The notes: generated by a model from the letters alone, not told the origin. DNA of 64,000 nucleotides from Siccirubricoccus deserti (GCF_014283215.1 NZ_JACOMF010000001.1:285724-349723); one strand, 5' to 3'. Shown: positions 27,534 to 36,571, numbered from the stretch's first letter. A program made the numbers and translations.

Positions 27534-28136
27534 ATGGCCGAACCGATCCTGTTTCCCGGCACCGTCGAATGGTCCGGGGAGAACCCCGGCATCAGCCTGA
27601 AGACCGACCCGGACGGGCCGTTCACCGCGCTCGCCAGCTTCTTCCGCGTGGTACTCTCGCCGCATGGCCGCGGCCATGCGCTGGTTCTGCTGGAGAACCC
27701 GCAGCAGAACGGCGCGCCGGGCAATGTCGTGCTGACTGACAACGAGCCACTGGCGCGCTACCTCATCAGCGATTTCGTCTCGCATTTCGGCGCCTGGCGC
27801 GGGCTGCCGGGGCTGGCCGGCATCACCTACCGCAAGCTGGACAGCGTGGTCGCTTCCGGCGATCCGGCGCGCAGCTACACCGAGACGGTGAAGGCCGGCG
27901 ACCTGACCGTGGCGCTGAACTGGTCCGGCCTCGGCGCACCCTTCTGCTTCGCCCTGACCCCGGCGCAATCGGCCACCGGCAAGCATGCCATGCCGAGCCT
28001 CTTCGTCGGCTGCGACGCCGCCAGCATCAGCGTCAACGGCCGCACGCTGCCGGGCAAGCCGGCGCCGCGCGATGTCGCCGGCAAGCGGATCAGCACGGCG
28101 ATGCTGGCCTTCTCGGAAACCTGGATCCGCGCCTGA
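27534..28136 (+). CDS. Conserved-looking protein of unknown function, 200 residues
   Basis: I do not assign a family. The protein is soluble, with no signal peptide, and is beta-rich in appearance: EWSGENPGISLKTDPDGPF, then VVLSPHGRGHALVLLENP and VKAGDLTVALNWSGLGAPFC. A C-terminal FVGCDAASISVNG follows. A GGGAGGAA ribosome-binding site lies seven bases before the ATG at 27534, which supports this start and good translation. It lies 28 bases after the proline-iminopeptidase-like gene, probably as third gene of that operon, and meets a Bug gene convergently. It could be an accessory to the hydrolase or an unknown enzyme. Confidence 0.7.
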   Translation: MAEPILFPGTVEWSGENPGISLKTDPDGPFTALASFFRVVLSPHGRGHALVLLENPQQNGAPGNVVLTDNEPLARYLISDFVSHFGAWRGLPGLAGITYRKLDSVVASGDPARSYTETVKAGDLTVALNWSGLGAPFCFALTPAQSATGKHAMPSLFVGCDAASISVNGRTLPGKPAPRDVAGKRISTAMLAFSETWIRA

Positions 28137-28153
28137 GTCATGGGCGCGGCGCC

Positions 28154-29113
28154 TCAGCCGCGCCGGCGCACCATGCCGGAGGCGGTCAGCGCCGCCTCCA
28201 CCCCGGGCCGCACCTCCTGCACCACCTGCATCAGATCGGTGCGGTTGAGCGGGCGCGGGGCGATGCTGGTGGCCTCCTGACGCTTCAGCACCTCCGGGTC
28301 GCGCGCCGCGGCCAGTAGCGCCGCCTCCAGCCGCTCGCGGATCGGCGCCGGCAGCCCGGCCGGGCCGGCCCAGATGATGAGCTGACGCGTCGCCGTCTCG
28401 AATCCCTGCTCGATCAGGGTCGGCACCTCGGGGAACTCCGGCCAGCGGTCGACGCTGGCGCTGGCCAGCATGCGCAGATTGCCGCCCTTCACCAGCCCGA
28501 TCATCTCCGAAGTGCCGGTGTAGCTGTCGATATGGCCGCCGGCGACCTGCGCCGCCGCCTCGGTGATGCTCGGAATCTGCACATAGGTCATCTGCATCCC
28601 GGTCAGCCGGGCCAGGTCGAAGAAGCTGACCGCCGAGCCCGGGTTGGTACTGGCGATGTTGAGCGACCGCCGTTTCCCCTCGGCGATGAAATCCGCCAAG
28701 GTCCGCACATTGGGCAATGAGGGGCCCACCGGCACGCCGATCCTGAGCTCCGAGGTGCAGGCGAGGAAGTCGAAGCTTTCCCAAGGCTTGTAGGGCAGGT
28801 CCATTGTCAGCGGCGCCACCACCAGGGCGGAGAAGCCGACCAGGCCGAAGGTGTAGCCATCCGGCCGTGACTGGGCGATGCGGGTTGGCCCGAGCGTGCC
28901 GCCGGCGCCTGGGGTGTTGCGCACCACCACCGACACGCCGAGGGATTTCTCCATATGCGCGGCGATGGCGCGCGCCACCACATCGGTGCCGCCGCCCGGC
29001 CCGAAGCCGGTGACGAGTTGCAGCTCGCGCGCCGGCCAGCGGCCCTGTGCCAGGGCGGGCGCGAAGGCGGGGGCGGCCAACGCGGCTGCGGCAAAGAAAC
29101 TCCTGCGATGCAT
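28154..29113 (-). CDS. Bug/TctC-family periplasmic solute-binding protein (3 of 6)
   Basis: This 319-residue binding protein has a signal peptide ending near LAQG (about 1-23), the ligand loop LQLVTGFGPGGGTDVVAR and GVSVVVRNTPGAGG. The usual PYRG in the second lobe is replaced by VQIPSITEAAAQVAGG, so its pocket may differ from the other five. The gene starts two bases after the stop of an enoyl-CoA hydratase gene, forming a clear operon of one CoA enzyme and one periplasmic receptor. No TctA/TctB genes are present. Confidence 0.88.
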   Translation of the reverse strand: MHRRSFFAAAALAAPAFAPALAQGRWPARELQLVTGFGPGGGTDVVARAIAAHMEKSLGVSVVVRNTPGAGGTLGPTRIAQSRPDGYTFGLVGFSALVVAPLTMDLPYKPWESFDFLACTSELRIGVPVGPSLPNVRTLADFIAEGKRRSLNIASTNPGSAVSFFDLARLTGMQMTYVQIPSITEAAAQVAGGHIDSYTGTSEMIGLVKGGNLRMLASASVDRWPEFPEVPTLIEQGFETATRQLIIWAGPAGLPAPIRERLEAALLAAARDPEVLKRQEATSIAPRPLNRTDLMQVVQEVRPGVEAALTASGMVRRRG

Positions 29114-29115
29114 GA

Positions 29116-29898
29116 TCAGCGTCCTGTCCAGCGTGGCGCGCGTTTCTCGACGAAGGCCCGCGGGCCTTCCTGGAAATCCTCGGTGTCACGGATCCGGGCG
29201 CTGGCCTCGCGGCTGAGCCGCCACAGCGCCGCCTCGTCGAGATCGGCCGCCTGCCGGGCGATGGCGAGGCTCTCCCGCACCGCGATGGGGGCGTTGGCGC
29301 AGACCTTGCGAGCCAGCGCCAACGCCGCCTCCAGCACCTGGTCCTGCGGCACCACCGCGTTCAGCAACCCGTGCTGATGCGCCAGCGCGGCGCTGATCGG
29401 CTCGCCGGTGGCGATCATCTGCAGCGCGATCGACTTCGGCAGCGCCCGCGGCAGGCGGAACACGCCGCCCGCCCCCGCGACCAGGCTGCGCTTCACCTCC
29501 GGCAGGCCGAAGGTGGCGCTTTCGGCGCCGACGGCGAGGTCGCAAGCCAGCAGGATCTCCAGCCCGCCGGCCAGCGCATGGCCCTGGGCCGCGGCGATCC
29601 ACAGCTTGCTGCGAGGGGCCTGGACGAAGCCGGCGAAGCCGGTGCCCTGCCGCGCCAGGGTGGCGACGCGGCCGGCCGAAACCTCCTTCAGATCGGCGCC
29701 GGCACAGAAGGCGTGCGGCCCGGCACCGGTCAGCACCGCGGCCCAGATCTCGGGGTCCGCCTCGACCCGGGCGACAGCGGCTTCCAGCGCCTCCGCCACC
29801 GCGCCGTTCACGGCGTTGCGCGCTGCCGGCCGGTTCAGCGTGACCAGGGCAATATGCGGCTCGGCAAGCTCGAACAGCACCGCGGGCGCATCGCTCAC
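29116..29898 (-). CDS. Enoyl-CoA hydratase/isomerase family protein
   Basis: This 260-residue crotonase-fold enzyme has LNRPAARNAVNGAVAEAL near the N-terminus and an oxyanion hole formed by AFCAGADLKEV and AAAQGHALAGGLEILLACD. LPEVKRSLVAGAGGVFRLP carries the position of the catalytic acid. The Glu usual in hydratases at the ALAGG-loop neighbourhood is not obvious, so isomerase or another crotonase reaction is possible. It is co-transcribed with a Bug receptor and divergent from an acyl-CoA-dehydrogenase operon 128 bases away, so a shared acyl-CoA pathway is plausible. Confidence 0.85.
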   Translation of the reverse strand: MSDAPAVLFELAEPHIALVTLNRPAARNAVNGAVAEALEAAVARVEADPEIWAAVLTGAGPHAFCAGADLKEVSAGRVATLARQGTGFAGFVQAPRSKLWIAAAQGHALAGGLEILLACDLAVGAESATFGLPEVKRSLVAGAGGVFRLPRALPKSIALQMIATGEPISAALAHQHGLLNAVVPQDQVLEAALALARKVCANAPIAVRESLAIARQAADLDEAALWRLSREASARIRDTEDFQEGPRAFVEKRAPRWTGR

Positions 29899-30026
29899 GA
29901 AATCCTCCCCAATGGTTCTGGTTACGACGATCCTCGCGCCCCGTGGGGCAGGAAGTCAACGCGGCGCGGTTGCCCGCGGGCGCTTCCGCCGCCATGGTGG
30001 CGCCCTGACCGCCAGGAGGAGGAACC

Positions 30027-31058
30027 GTGGCCGAGCCAGTGCAGGACGCGGCAGGATTCGAACCGGCGCGACTCGACGCCTTCCTGCGCGACGCCATTCC
30101 CGGCCTCGCCGGCCCGATGGCGCTGACGCGGATCTCGGGCGGCCAGTCCAACCCGACCTTCTTCGTCACCTACGCCAATCGCCGGCTGGTGCTGCGCAAG
30201 AAGCCGGGCGGCGAGGTGCTGCCCTCCGCCCATGCCGTGGACCGGGAGGCGCGGGTGCTGCAGGCGCTGGCCGCGACCGACGTGCCGGTGCCGCCGGTGG
30301 TGCTGTTCCACGCCGGGGAGGAGGTGGTCGGCACCCCCTTCTACGTCATGGAACGGGTCGAGGGCCGGGTGTTCGACAGCTGCGACCTGCCGGGCGCGGC
30401 CGTCGCCGAGCGCCGCGCCATGTATTTCTCCTTCGCCGCAACCCTGGCGAAGCTGCATGACGTGGACTGGCGGGCGGCGGGCCTCGAAGGCTTCGGCCGG
30501 CCGGGCAATTACTTCGAGCGCCAGGTCGGCCGCTGGACGAAGCAGTGGGAGGCCCAGCGCTTCCGTGACATCCCCGAGCTGACGACGCTGGCGGCATGGG
30601 TCGGCGCGCACATCCCGGCCGATGACGGCGAGACCGCCGTGGTGCATGGCGACTACCGCCCCGGCAACGTGTTGTTCCACCCGACCGAGCCGCGCGTCGT
30701 CGCGGTGCTGGACTGGGAGCTTTCGACCATCGGCCATCCGCTGGCCGACCTTGCCTTCAGTGTCATCCCCTGGCGCAGCGCGCCGGATGAATATGGCGGG
30801 ATGCTCGGTCTCGACATTACCGGCCTCGGGATCCCGACCGAGGCAGAATACGTCGCGCATTACTACGCCAGCCGGCGGCGCCCGGCGCCGCGCATGGCGA
30901 CCTTCCACGTCGCCTTCGCGATGTTCCGCTTCGCGGTGATCTTCGAGGGCATCGCCGCCCGGGCGCGGGCCGGCACGGCGGCGGCGGCGAATGCGGCTTC
31001 GGTCGGCGAACTCTCGGTGGCGCTGGCGCGGCGTGGCCTGGACAGCATCGGAGGCTAG
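30027..31058 (+). CDS. ACAD-associated phosphotransferase (APH fold)
   Basis: This 343-residue kinase-fold protein has ISGGQSNPTFFV (the glycine-rich strand), VLRKKPGGEVLPSAHAVDRE (the ATP lysine and helix C Glu), VVHGDYRPGNVLFH (the catalytic loop) and AVLDWELSTIGHP (the metal-binding Asp). This exact set is typical of the phosphotransferases found beside acyl-CoA dehydrogenases, homologous to the kinase part of ACAD10/11, which phosphorylates 4-hydroxyacyl-CoAs. The next gene, an acyl-CoA dehydrogenase, begins one base after the stop. Together they could degrade 4-hydroxy acids. Confidence 0.9.
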   Translation: MAEPVQDAAGFEPARLDAFLRDAIPGLAGPMALTRISGGQSNPTFFVTYANRRLVLRKKPGGEVLPSAHAVDREARVLQALAATDVPVPPVVLFHAGEEVVGTPFYVMERVEGRVFDSCDLPGAAVAERRAMYFSFAATLAKLHDVDWRAAGLEGFGRPGNYFERQVGRWTKQWEAQRFRDIPELTTLAAWVGAHIPADDGETAVVHGDYRPGNVLFHPTEPRVVAVLDWELSTIGHPLADLAFSVIPWRSAPDEYGGMLGLDITGLGIPTEAEYVAHYYASRRRPAPRMATFHVAFAMFRFAVIFEGIAARARAGTAAAANAASVGELSVALARRGLDSIGG

Positions 31059-31059
31059 G

Positions 31060-32313
31060 GTGGATTTCGCCTATTCGGACAAGGTGCGGGCGCTGCAGGC
31101 GCGGCTGCTCGACTTCATGGACCGCCAGGTGCTGCCTGCCGATGCGGAGTTCCGCCGCATCGCCGACAGCGGCGAGTTCCCGCTGGCCATAATCGACGAT
31201 CTGAAGGCGAAGGCGCAGGCGGAGGGGCTGTGGAACCTCTTCCTGCCCGGGCTGAAGGATGACGAGCCCGGCACCGCGCTGACCAACCTGGAATACGCCC
31301 CGCTGGCCGAGATCATGGGCCGGGTGCCCTGGGCCTCCGAGGTGTTCAACTGCAACGCCCCCGACACCGGCAACATGGAGGTGCTGCATCTCTTCGCCAC
31401 GCCAGAGCAGCGGGAGCGCTATCTCGACCCGCTGCTGCGCGGCGAGATCAGAAGCTGCGTGGCGATGACCGAGCCCGACACCGCCAGCAGCGACCCGACC
31501 AACATTGCCACCAGCATCCGGCGCGAGGCGGAAGGCTACGTCATCAACGGCCGCAAATGGTTCACCACCGGCGCCATCCACCCGAATGCCGCGGTCTTCC
31601 TGGTGATGGGGCGGCAGGAGGATCGCGCCGCACTCGGCCCGCATGAACGCCACACCATCCTGCTGGTGCCGAAGGGCACGGCAGGCGTCACCGTGGTGCG
31701 CAACGTGCCGGTGATGGGCCATCACGCGCCGGAGGGCCATTGCGAGGTGCTGTTCCAGGACGCCCGGGTGCCGCTTTCGGCCCGGCTCGGCGAGGAAGGC
31801 GCGGCCTTCGCGCTGATGCAGGCGCGGCTCGGCCCCGGGCGCATCCACCATTGCATGCGCACCATCGGCCAATGCGAGCTGGCGCTGGAGCTGATGACCG
31901 ACCGCGCGCTGGAACGCGTCGCCTTCGGGAAGCATCTGGCGGAATACAGCAATGTCCAGGACTGGATCGCCGAGAGCCGCATCGAGATCGACCAGGTGCG
32001 GCTGCTGGTGCTGCGCGCTGCCTGGCTGATGGACCGCGAGGGCAACAAGGCGGCGCGTGTCGATGTCTCCGCCATCAAGCTGGCGGCGGCGCGGCTGCAG
32101 ACACGGGTGGTGGATCGCGCCATGCAGGTGTTCGGCGCCATGGGGCTGACGCCGGATACGCCTCTCGCCTACCTCTATGCCTGGGGCCGGGCGCTGCGCT
32201 TCATCGACGGGCCGGATGAGGTGCATCTGCGCACCGTCGCCCGGGCCGAGATCAAGGCCCGCAAGTCAGCCCACGGGCTGTCGCGCGGCGGCTACTTTCC
32301 CCGCGCCGGGTAG
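31060..32313 (+). CDS. Acyl-CoA dehydrogenase (ACAD10/11-type partner)
   Basis: This 417-residue flavoenzyme starts with a GTG at 31060, one base past the kinase gene, preceded by GGAGG. Landmarks are CVAMTEPDTASSDPTNIATS, INGRKWFTTGAIHPNA, a C-terminal QVFGAMGLTPDTPLAYLYAWGRALRFIDGPDE and the terminal HLRTVAR. The MTEPDTASSD motif and the pairing with the APH-fold kinase match ACAD10/11-like dehydrogenases, which eliminate the phosphate of 4-phosphoacyl-CoA. It acts in the cytoplasm and passes electrons to ETF. Confidence 0.9.
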   Translation: MDFAYSDKVRALQARLLDFMDRQVLPADAEFRRIADSGEFPLAIIDDLKAKAQAEGLWNLFLPGLKDDEPGTALTNLEYAPLAEIMGRVPWASEVFNCNAPDTGNMEVLHLFATPEQRERYLDPLLRGEIRSCVAMTEPDTASSDPTNIATSIRREAEGYVINGRKWFTTGAIHPNAAVFLVMGRQEDRAALGPHERHTILLVPKGTAGVTVVRNVPVMGHHAPEGHCEVLFQDARVPLSARLGEEGAAFALMQARLGPGRIHHCMRTIGQCELALELMTDRALERVAFGKHLAEYSNVQDWIAESRIEIDQVRLLVLRAAWLMDREGNKAARVDVSAIKLAAARLQTRVVDRAMQVFGAMGLTPDTPLAYLYAWGRALRFIDGPDEVHLRTVARAEIKARKSAHGLSRGGYFPRAG

Positions 32314-32555
32314 GCTGCGCCGGCGGGACGCAGTCCTGGCCCTGCCCCGCCCAATTCGGCGGCAGCGCCGTGCGGGCCATCTCACGCGCCCATGCCTTCG
32401 GCGACGGCACGCGGCTTGCTCCACCACGCCACGCCGCTCGCCCGCGGCGCTGCGTGGAGAGCCGCCATGACGCTGGTATTCCATCTCCTGCACCCCGGCT
32501 TCGGCACAGGGCCACATGGTCCGCGTGCCGTCGCCATCACGGTGGTGAGGACGTC

Positions 32556-33281
32556 ATGAACCGCCGCGCCATCGGGACCATCACACCCTCCTCCAACCGC
32601 ACGGTGGAGCGCGTGGTGCAGGCCGTGCTGCGGCATTTCCCGCAGCTCGATTCCTGCTTCGCCCGGGTTCCCTACTACGGCGACGGGCTCGGCCAGCCGG
32701 CTGACGCCTATGCCACCGAGAGCTACCGGCAGGCGGCCTGGCTGCTCGGCCATGCCGGTGTCGAGGTGGTGTGCTGGAACGGCACCAAGGGCGCCGGGCT
32801 CGGCCTGCCGGTGGATAAGGCGCTCTGCACGATGATGGCGGAGGCAGCCGGGGTGCCGGCCACCACCACCTCGCTGGCCACCGGTACCCTGCTGCAACGG
32901 CTCGGCGCGCAGCGGATCGGCCTCGTCGTGCCGGGCGCCACCGAATATGCCCGGGCCTCCGGCGCCGGCTTCGACCCACTGGGGCTGGAGACGGTGGCGA
33001 TGCGCGGGCTGGGGCTGACCGACAATCTCGCGGCCAGCGCTGTGCCGCCCGGGCGGATTGCCGCGCTGGTGCGGGAGGTGGCGGCGGAGGCGCGGCCCGA
33101 TGCCATCCTGATCTGGAGCACCAACCTGCCCGGCTGGATGCTGATGGCGCCGCTGGAAGCGGAGCTCGGCGTGCCGGTACTGGATTCCGCCGCGGTCGGC
33201 GTCTGGGCCTGCCTCGCCGCACTCGGCCTCGATCCGGCGCCGGCGGCGGCGCTCGGGCGGATCTTCAGCCTGCCGGGCTGA
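32556..33281 (+). CDS. Asp/Glu racemase-superfamily protein (maleate isomerase/arylmalonate decarboxylase-like)
   Basis: This 241-residue protein fits the maleate cis-trans isomerase and arylmalonate decarboxylase branch: GTITPSSNRTVERV at the N-terminus (phosphate-loop-like Ser/Asn), VVCWNGTKGAGLG with Cys73, and LGAQRIGLVVPGATEY. VPVLDSAAVGVWACL closes the fold. Isomerases normally have two catalytic cysteines; here the second position reads IWSTNLPG (187-193) with Ser/Thr instead of Cys. That argues for a different chemistry or one-base catalysis. GTGAGG lies before the ATG at 32556. It follows the ACAD gene by 242 bases, possibly a separate transcript. Confidence 0.75.
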   Translation: MNRRAIGTITPSSNRTVERVVQAVLRHFPQLDSCFARVPYYGDGLGQPADAYATESYRQAAWLLGHAGVEVVCWNGTKGAGLGLPVDKALCTMMAEAAGVPATTTSLATGTLLQRLGAQRIGLVVPGATEYARASGAGFDPLGLETVAMRGLGLTDNLAASAVPPGRIAALVREVAAEARPDAILIWSTNLPGWMLMAPLEAELGVPVLDSAAVGVWACLAALGLDPAPAAALGRIFSLPG

Positions 33282-33359
33282 CGCTCCCCGGCGGCGCCCT
33301 GCCCTGCCGTAGCCGGCGCCCCTGCCCCCGGGCATCATGGCGGAGGATTGGAGGACTCC

Positions 33360-34484
33360 ATGATCGCACCACTCGACGCCACCGCCCTGCCCGCCGGCAT
33401 CCGCGCCGGCTTCATCCCCGGCATCAACGGGCTGAGGATGCATGTGCTGGAAGCCGGAACGCCGGGCCACCCGCTGCTGCTGCTGCTGCATGGCTTCCCG
33501 GAACTCGCCTATTCCTGGCGCAAGGTGATGCCGGCGCTGGCCGCGGCCGGCTACCATGTGGTCGCGCCGGACCAGCGTGGCTACGGCCGCACCACCGGCT
33601 GGGATGCCGACTACGATGCCGATCTTGCGCCCTTCCGCATGCTCAACCTGGTGCGCGACGTGCTGGGGCTGGTGGCCGCATTCGGTGCGCGGGAGGTGGC
33701 GGCGGTGGTCGGGCATGATTTCGGCTCCCCGGTCGCCGCCTGGTGCGCGCTGCTGCGGCCGGATGTGTTCCGCCGCGTCGCGCTGATGAGCGCGCCCTTC
33801 ACCGGTGTGCCGCCGCTCCCGCTGGGCAGGGCGCCGCGTCGCGCGCCGGCCGATGTGCATGCCGCCCTCGCCGCCTTGCCGCGGCCACGCAAGCACTACC
33901 AATGGTACTACTCGACCCGGCCGGCGAATGAGGACATGTGGCGCGCGCCGCAGGGCGTGCACGACTTCCTGCGCGCCTACTACCACGTGAAGAGCGCCGA
34001 CTGGGCGGAGAACAAGCCGGCCCCGCTGCAATCCTGGAGCGCGGAGGAACTGGCGAAGCTGCCCGGCTACTACGTCATGGACCTCGACCGCACCATGGCG
34101 GCGCAGGTGGCGCCTGAGATGCCGGGCGCCGACGCCATCGCCGCCTGCCGCTGGCTGCCGGAGGGCGAGCTGCGGGTCTACAGCGGCGAGTATTCCCGCA
34201 CCGGCTTCCAGGGCGGGCTGCAATGGTACCGCTGCCGCACCACCGGCCGCTTCGATGCCGAGGCCGAGGTCTTCGCCGGCCGCACCATCGACGTGCCGGC
34301 GGTATTCATCGGCGGCGCCAGCGACTGGGGCATCCACCAGACCCCCGGCGCGCTGGAGCGGATGCGGCGAGAGGCCTGCACGAAGATGGCGGCGGTGCAT
34401 CTGATCGAGGGCGCCGGCCATTGGGTGCAGCAGGAGCAGCCGGAGGCGGTCAGCGCGAAGCTGCTGGAATTCCTCAAGGATTAG
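33360..34484 (+). CDS. Epoxide-hydrolase-like alpha/beta hydrolase
   Basis: This 374-residue hydrolase has the HGFPE oxyanion motif (44-48), the GYG turn PDQRGYGRTTG and the nucleophile elbow GHDFGS (118-123), where Asp120 is the nucleophile as in epoxide hydrolases and dehalogenases. A cap domain follows, with the YYHVKSADW segment supplying possible ring-opening tyrosines. The late His is in IEGAGHWVQQEQP. There is no signal peptide. The ATG at 33360 with GGAGGA just upstream is better than the TTG at 33348. It is a single gene followed by a family B repeat. Substrate unknown. Confidence 0.82.
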   Translation: MIAPLDATALPAGIRAGFIPGINGLRMHVLEAGTPGHPLLLLLHGFPELAYSWRKVMPALAAAGYHVVAPDQRGYGRTTGWDADYDADLAPFRMLNLVRDVLGLVAAFGAREVAAVVGHDFGSPVAAWCALLRPDVFRRVALMSAPFTGVPPLPLGRAPRRAPADVHAALAALPRPRKHYQWYYSTRPANEDMWRAPQGVHDFLRAYYHVKSADWAENKPAPLQSWSAEELAKLPGYYVMDLDRTMAAQVAPEMPGADAIAACRWLPEGELRVYSGEYSRTGFQGGLQWYRCRTTGRFDAEAEVFAGRTIDVPAVFIGGASDWGIHQTPGALERMRREACTKMAAVHLIEGAGHWVQQEQPEAVSAKLLEFLKD

Positions 34485-34566
34485 GGCGGATCGCGGAGGG
34501 GCGTGAAGCCGCCCTGCAAACGACAGGCGATAGCGGACTGGCGTTGAGACGCAATGCAATCCGCTG
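34484..34566. repeat. Intergenic repeat, family B copy
   Basis: It begins GGGCGGATCGC, one base past the hydrolase stop, and ends in CAATCCGCTG, so the ends are partly complementary. Bases 34489-34508 are identical to the reverse complement of 7039-7058. It fills most of the gap before the peptide-transporter operon. Confidence 0.5.
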
Positions 34567-34697
34567 TAGTCGGCTTCGCCGTACCCGCTCCGCCGTACCA
34601 AGAGGCGGTGATGAATGCGCGGTCGAGGACTATACCTATCGTTACGATCCGCAGACCGACTTCCGCGACCTCATCCGCATCTGGCGCCGCGCCACGG

Positions 34698-35729
34698 ATG
34701 CGTGCCTTCCATGGTATTGCCCGGCGGCTCGGGCAGCGACTGCTGGCCTCGCTGCCGGCGCTGTTCGGCGTGGTGGTCTTCACCTTCCTGTTGATGCGGG
34801 TGCTGCCGGGCGATCCGGCGGCCTTCTTCGCCTCCGGCCCCAATGCAGGGCCGGAGGAGGTGGAGGCGCTGCGCCGGGAGATGGGGCTCGACCAGCCGAT
34901 TCCGGTACAGTTGCTGCACTACCTCGGCGATGTCGCCCGGGGCAATCTCGGCCGCTCCCTGTCCACCGGCCAGCCGGTGGTGGACGACCTGCGGCGCCGG
35001 ATGCCGGCCTCGTTGGAGCTGACCTTCTGCGCCCTGGCGCTGGCGCTGTCGCTGGCCCTGCCGCTCGGCATCCTCGCCGCGCTTCGGCCGAACTCCCTGA
35101 CCGACCATGCGGTGCGGCTGCTCTGCACGCTTGGGGTCTGCATGCCGACCTTCGTCTCCGGCCTGCTGCTGATCTACACCTTCTACACCCTGCTGGGCTG
35201 GGCGCCGGATCCGAGCGGGCGGATCGATGTCTTCGTCTCCCAGCCGCCGGAGGTGACCGGCTTCCTGCTGGTCGATGCGCTGCTCGCCGGCGATGCCGAA
35301 GCCTGGCTCGCCGCCGCCAGCCAGCTGGTGCTGCCGGCCGCCACCATGGCGCTGTTCGTGCTGGCGCCGCTGGCGCGGATGACCCGTGCCTCAATGCTCG
35401 CGGTGCTGACCAGCGATTTCATCCGTACGGCCGATGCGCTTGGTCTGTCGCGGCGGCAGGTGGTGCTGGTCTATGCGTTGCGCAACGCGCTGCTGCCGGT
35501 GATCACCATCATGGGCATCGTCTTCTCCACCATGCTCGGCGCCAATGTGCTGGTTGAGAAGGTGTTCTCCTGGCCTGGTGTCGCCTCCTATGCGCTGGAT
35601 GCGCTGCTGGCCTCGGATTACGCGCCGGTGCAGGGTTTCGTGCTGCTGATGGCGATGATCTTCGTCATGGTGAACCTTGCCATCGACGTGCTCTACGGCG
35701 TCGCCGACCCGCGGGTGAATGTCGGATGA
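34698..35729 (+). CDS. Peptide/nickel-type ABC transporter permease (DppB-like)
   Basis: This 343-residue inner-membrane protein has an N-terminal helix (LLASLPALFGVVVFTFLLMRVLPGDPA) typical of DppB/OppB, a periplasmic region with GLDQPIPVQLLHYLGDVARG, and the permease EAA-loop ARMTRASMLAVLTSDFIRTADALGLS that contacts the ATPase. About six helices are visible. It overlaps the next permease by four bases. The expected extracytoplasmic binding protein (SBP_bac_5) is not found on either side. Likely cargo is a peptide, glutathione or a nickel chelate, not resolvable here. Confidence 0.88.
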   Translation: MRAFHGIARRLGQRLLASLPALFGVVVFTFLLMRVLPGDPAAFFASGPNAGPEEVEALRREMGLDQPIPVQLLHYLGDVARGNLGRSLSTGQPVVDDLRRRMPASLELTFCALALALSLALPLGILAALRPNSLTDHAVRLLCTLGVCMPTFVSGLLLIYTFYTLLGWAPDPSGRIDVFVSQPPEVTGFLLVDALLAGDAEAWLAAASQLVLPAATMALFVLAPLARMTRASMLAVLTSDFIRTADALGLSRRQVVLVYALRNALLPVITIMGIVFSTMLGANVLVEKVFSWPGVASYALDALLASDYAPVQGFVLLMAMIFVMVNLAIDVLYGVADPRVNVG

Positions 35730-36571
35730 GCGCGACCCTGCGCCACGCCGGCTGGGTGCTGCGCGGCAATCCGGTGACCCTGGCCGCCGGCCTCGGCGCG
35801 ACCCTGATGGTGCTGCTTGCCGTCTTCGGCCCGGCACTCGTGCCTTACGATCCGGTGGCGTCCAACGTGCCGGTCGCGCTGCGACCACCCTCCGCCGCGC
35901 ATTGGTTCGGCACCGACCAGCTTGGACGGGACGTGTTCAGCCGGGTGCTGGTGGCGACCCGGCTCGACCTGCTGATCGCCGCCTCGGCGGTGACGCTCTC
36001 CTTCGCCGCCGGTGCTCCGATCGGCGCCTTCTGCGGCTACGTCGGCGGCAGGCTGGACCGCTGGGTCGGCCGCCTCGTCGAGCTGCTGATGGCCTTTCCG
36101 CTCTTCGTCCTGGCCATGGCGATGGTCGCCGCCTTCGGCAACCGGGTGGAGAACATCGTCATCGCCACGGCGCTGATCAACCTGCCCTTCTACATCCGCT
36201 TCGCCCGCGCCGAGGTGAACATCCGCCGCAATGTCGGCTGGGTGGAGGCGGCCCGCGCCTCGGGCAACAGCCATGCCCAGGTGGTGCTGCGCTTCCTGCT
36301 GCCGAATGTGCTGCCGGCCATGGCGGTGCAGATCTCGCTCAACCTCGGCTGGGCCATTCTGAACGTGGCGGGTCTGTCCTTCCTCGGCCTCGGGGTGCGG
36401 CCGCCGACGCCGGAATGGGGGATATTGGTCGCAGAAGGCGCGCGCTTCATCACCGCCGGCAGATGGTGGCTGGTGACCTTTCCCGGGCTGGCGCTGATGC
36501 TGGCGGTGCTGTGCTTCAACCTGCTCGGCGATGGGTTGCGCGACATCCTGGATCCGCGGCTGCGCACATGA
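35726..36571 (+). CDS. Peptide/nickel-type ABC transporter permease (DppC-like)
   Basis: This 281-residue DppC/OppC partner has HWFGTDQLGRDVFSRVLVATR, the conserved motif after helix 1, and VEAARASGNSHAQVVLRFLLPNVLPA, the EAA loop. WGILVAEGARFITAGRWWLVTFPGLALML forms the last helices. The start overlaps the DppB-like gene by four bases (ATGA), and its end overlaps the ATPase gene likewise, so all three are translationally coupled. It forms the inner-membrane channel with the preceding permease. Confidence 0.9.
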   Translation: MSATLRHAGWVLRGNPVTLAAGLGATLMVLLAVFGPALVPYDPVASNVPVALRPPSAAHWFGTDQLGRDVFSRVLVATRLDLLIAASAVTLSFAAGAPIGAFCGYVGGRLDRWVGRLVELLMAFPLFVLAMAMVAAFGNRVENIVIATALINLPFYIRFARAEVNIRRNVGWVEAARASGNSHAQVVLRFLLPNVLPAMAVQISLNLGWAILNVAGLSFLGLGVRPPTPEWGILVAEGARFITAGRWWLVTFPGLALMLAVLCFNLLGDGLRDILDPRLRT

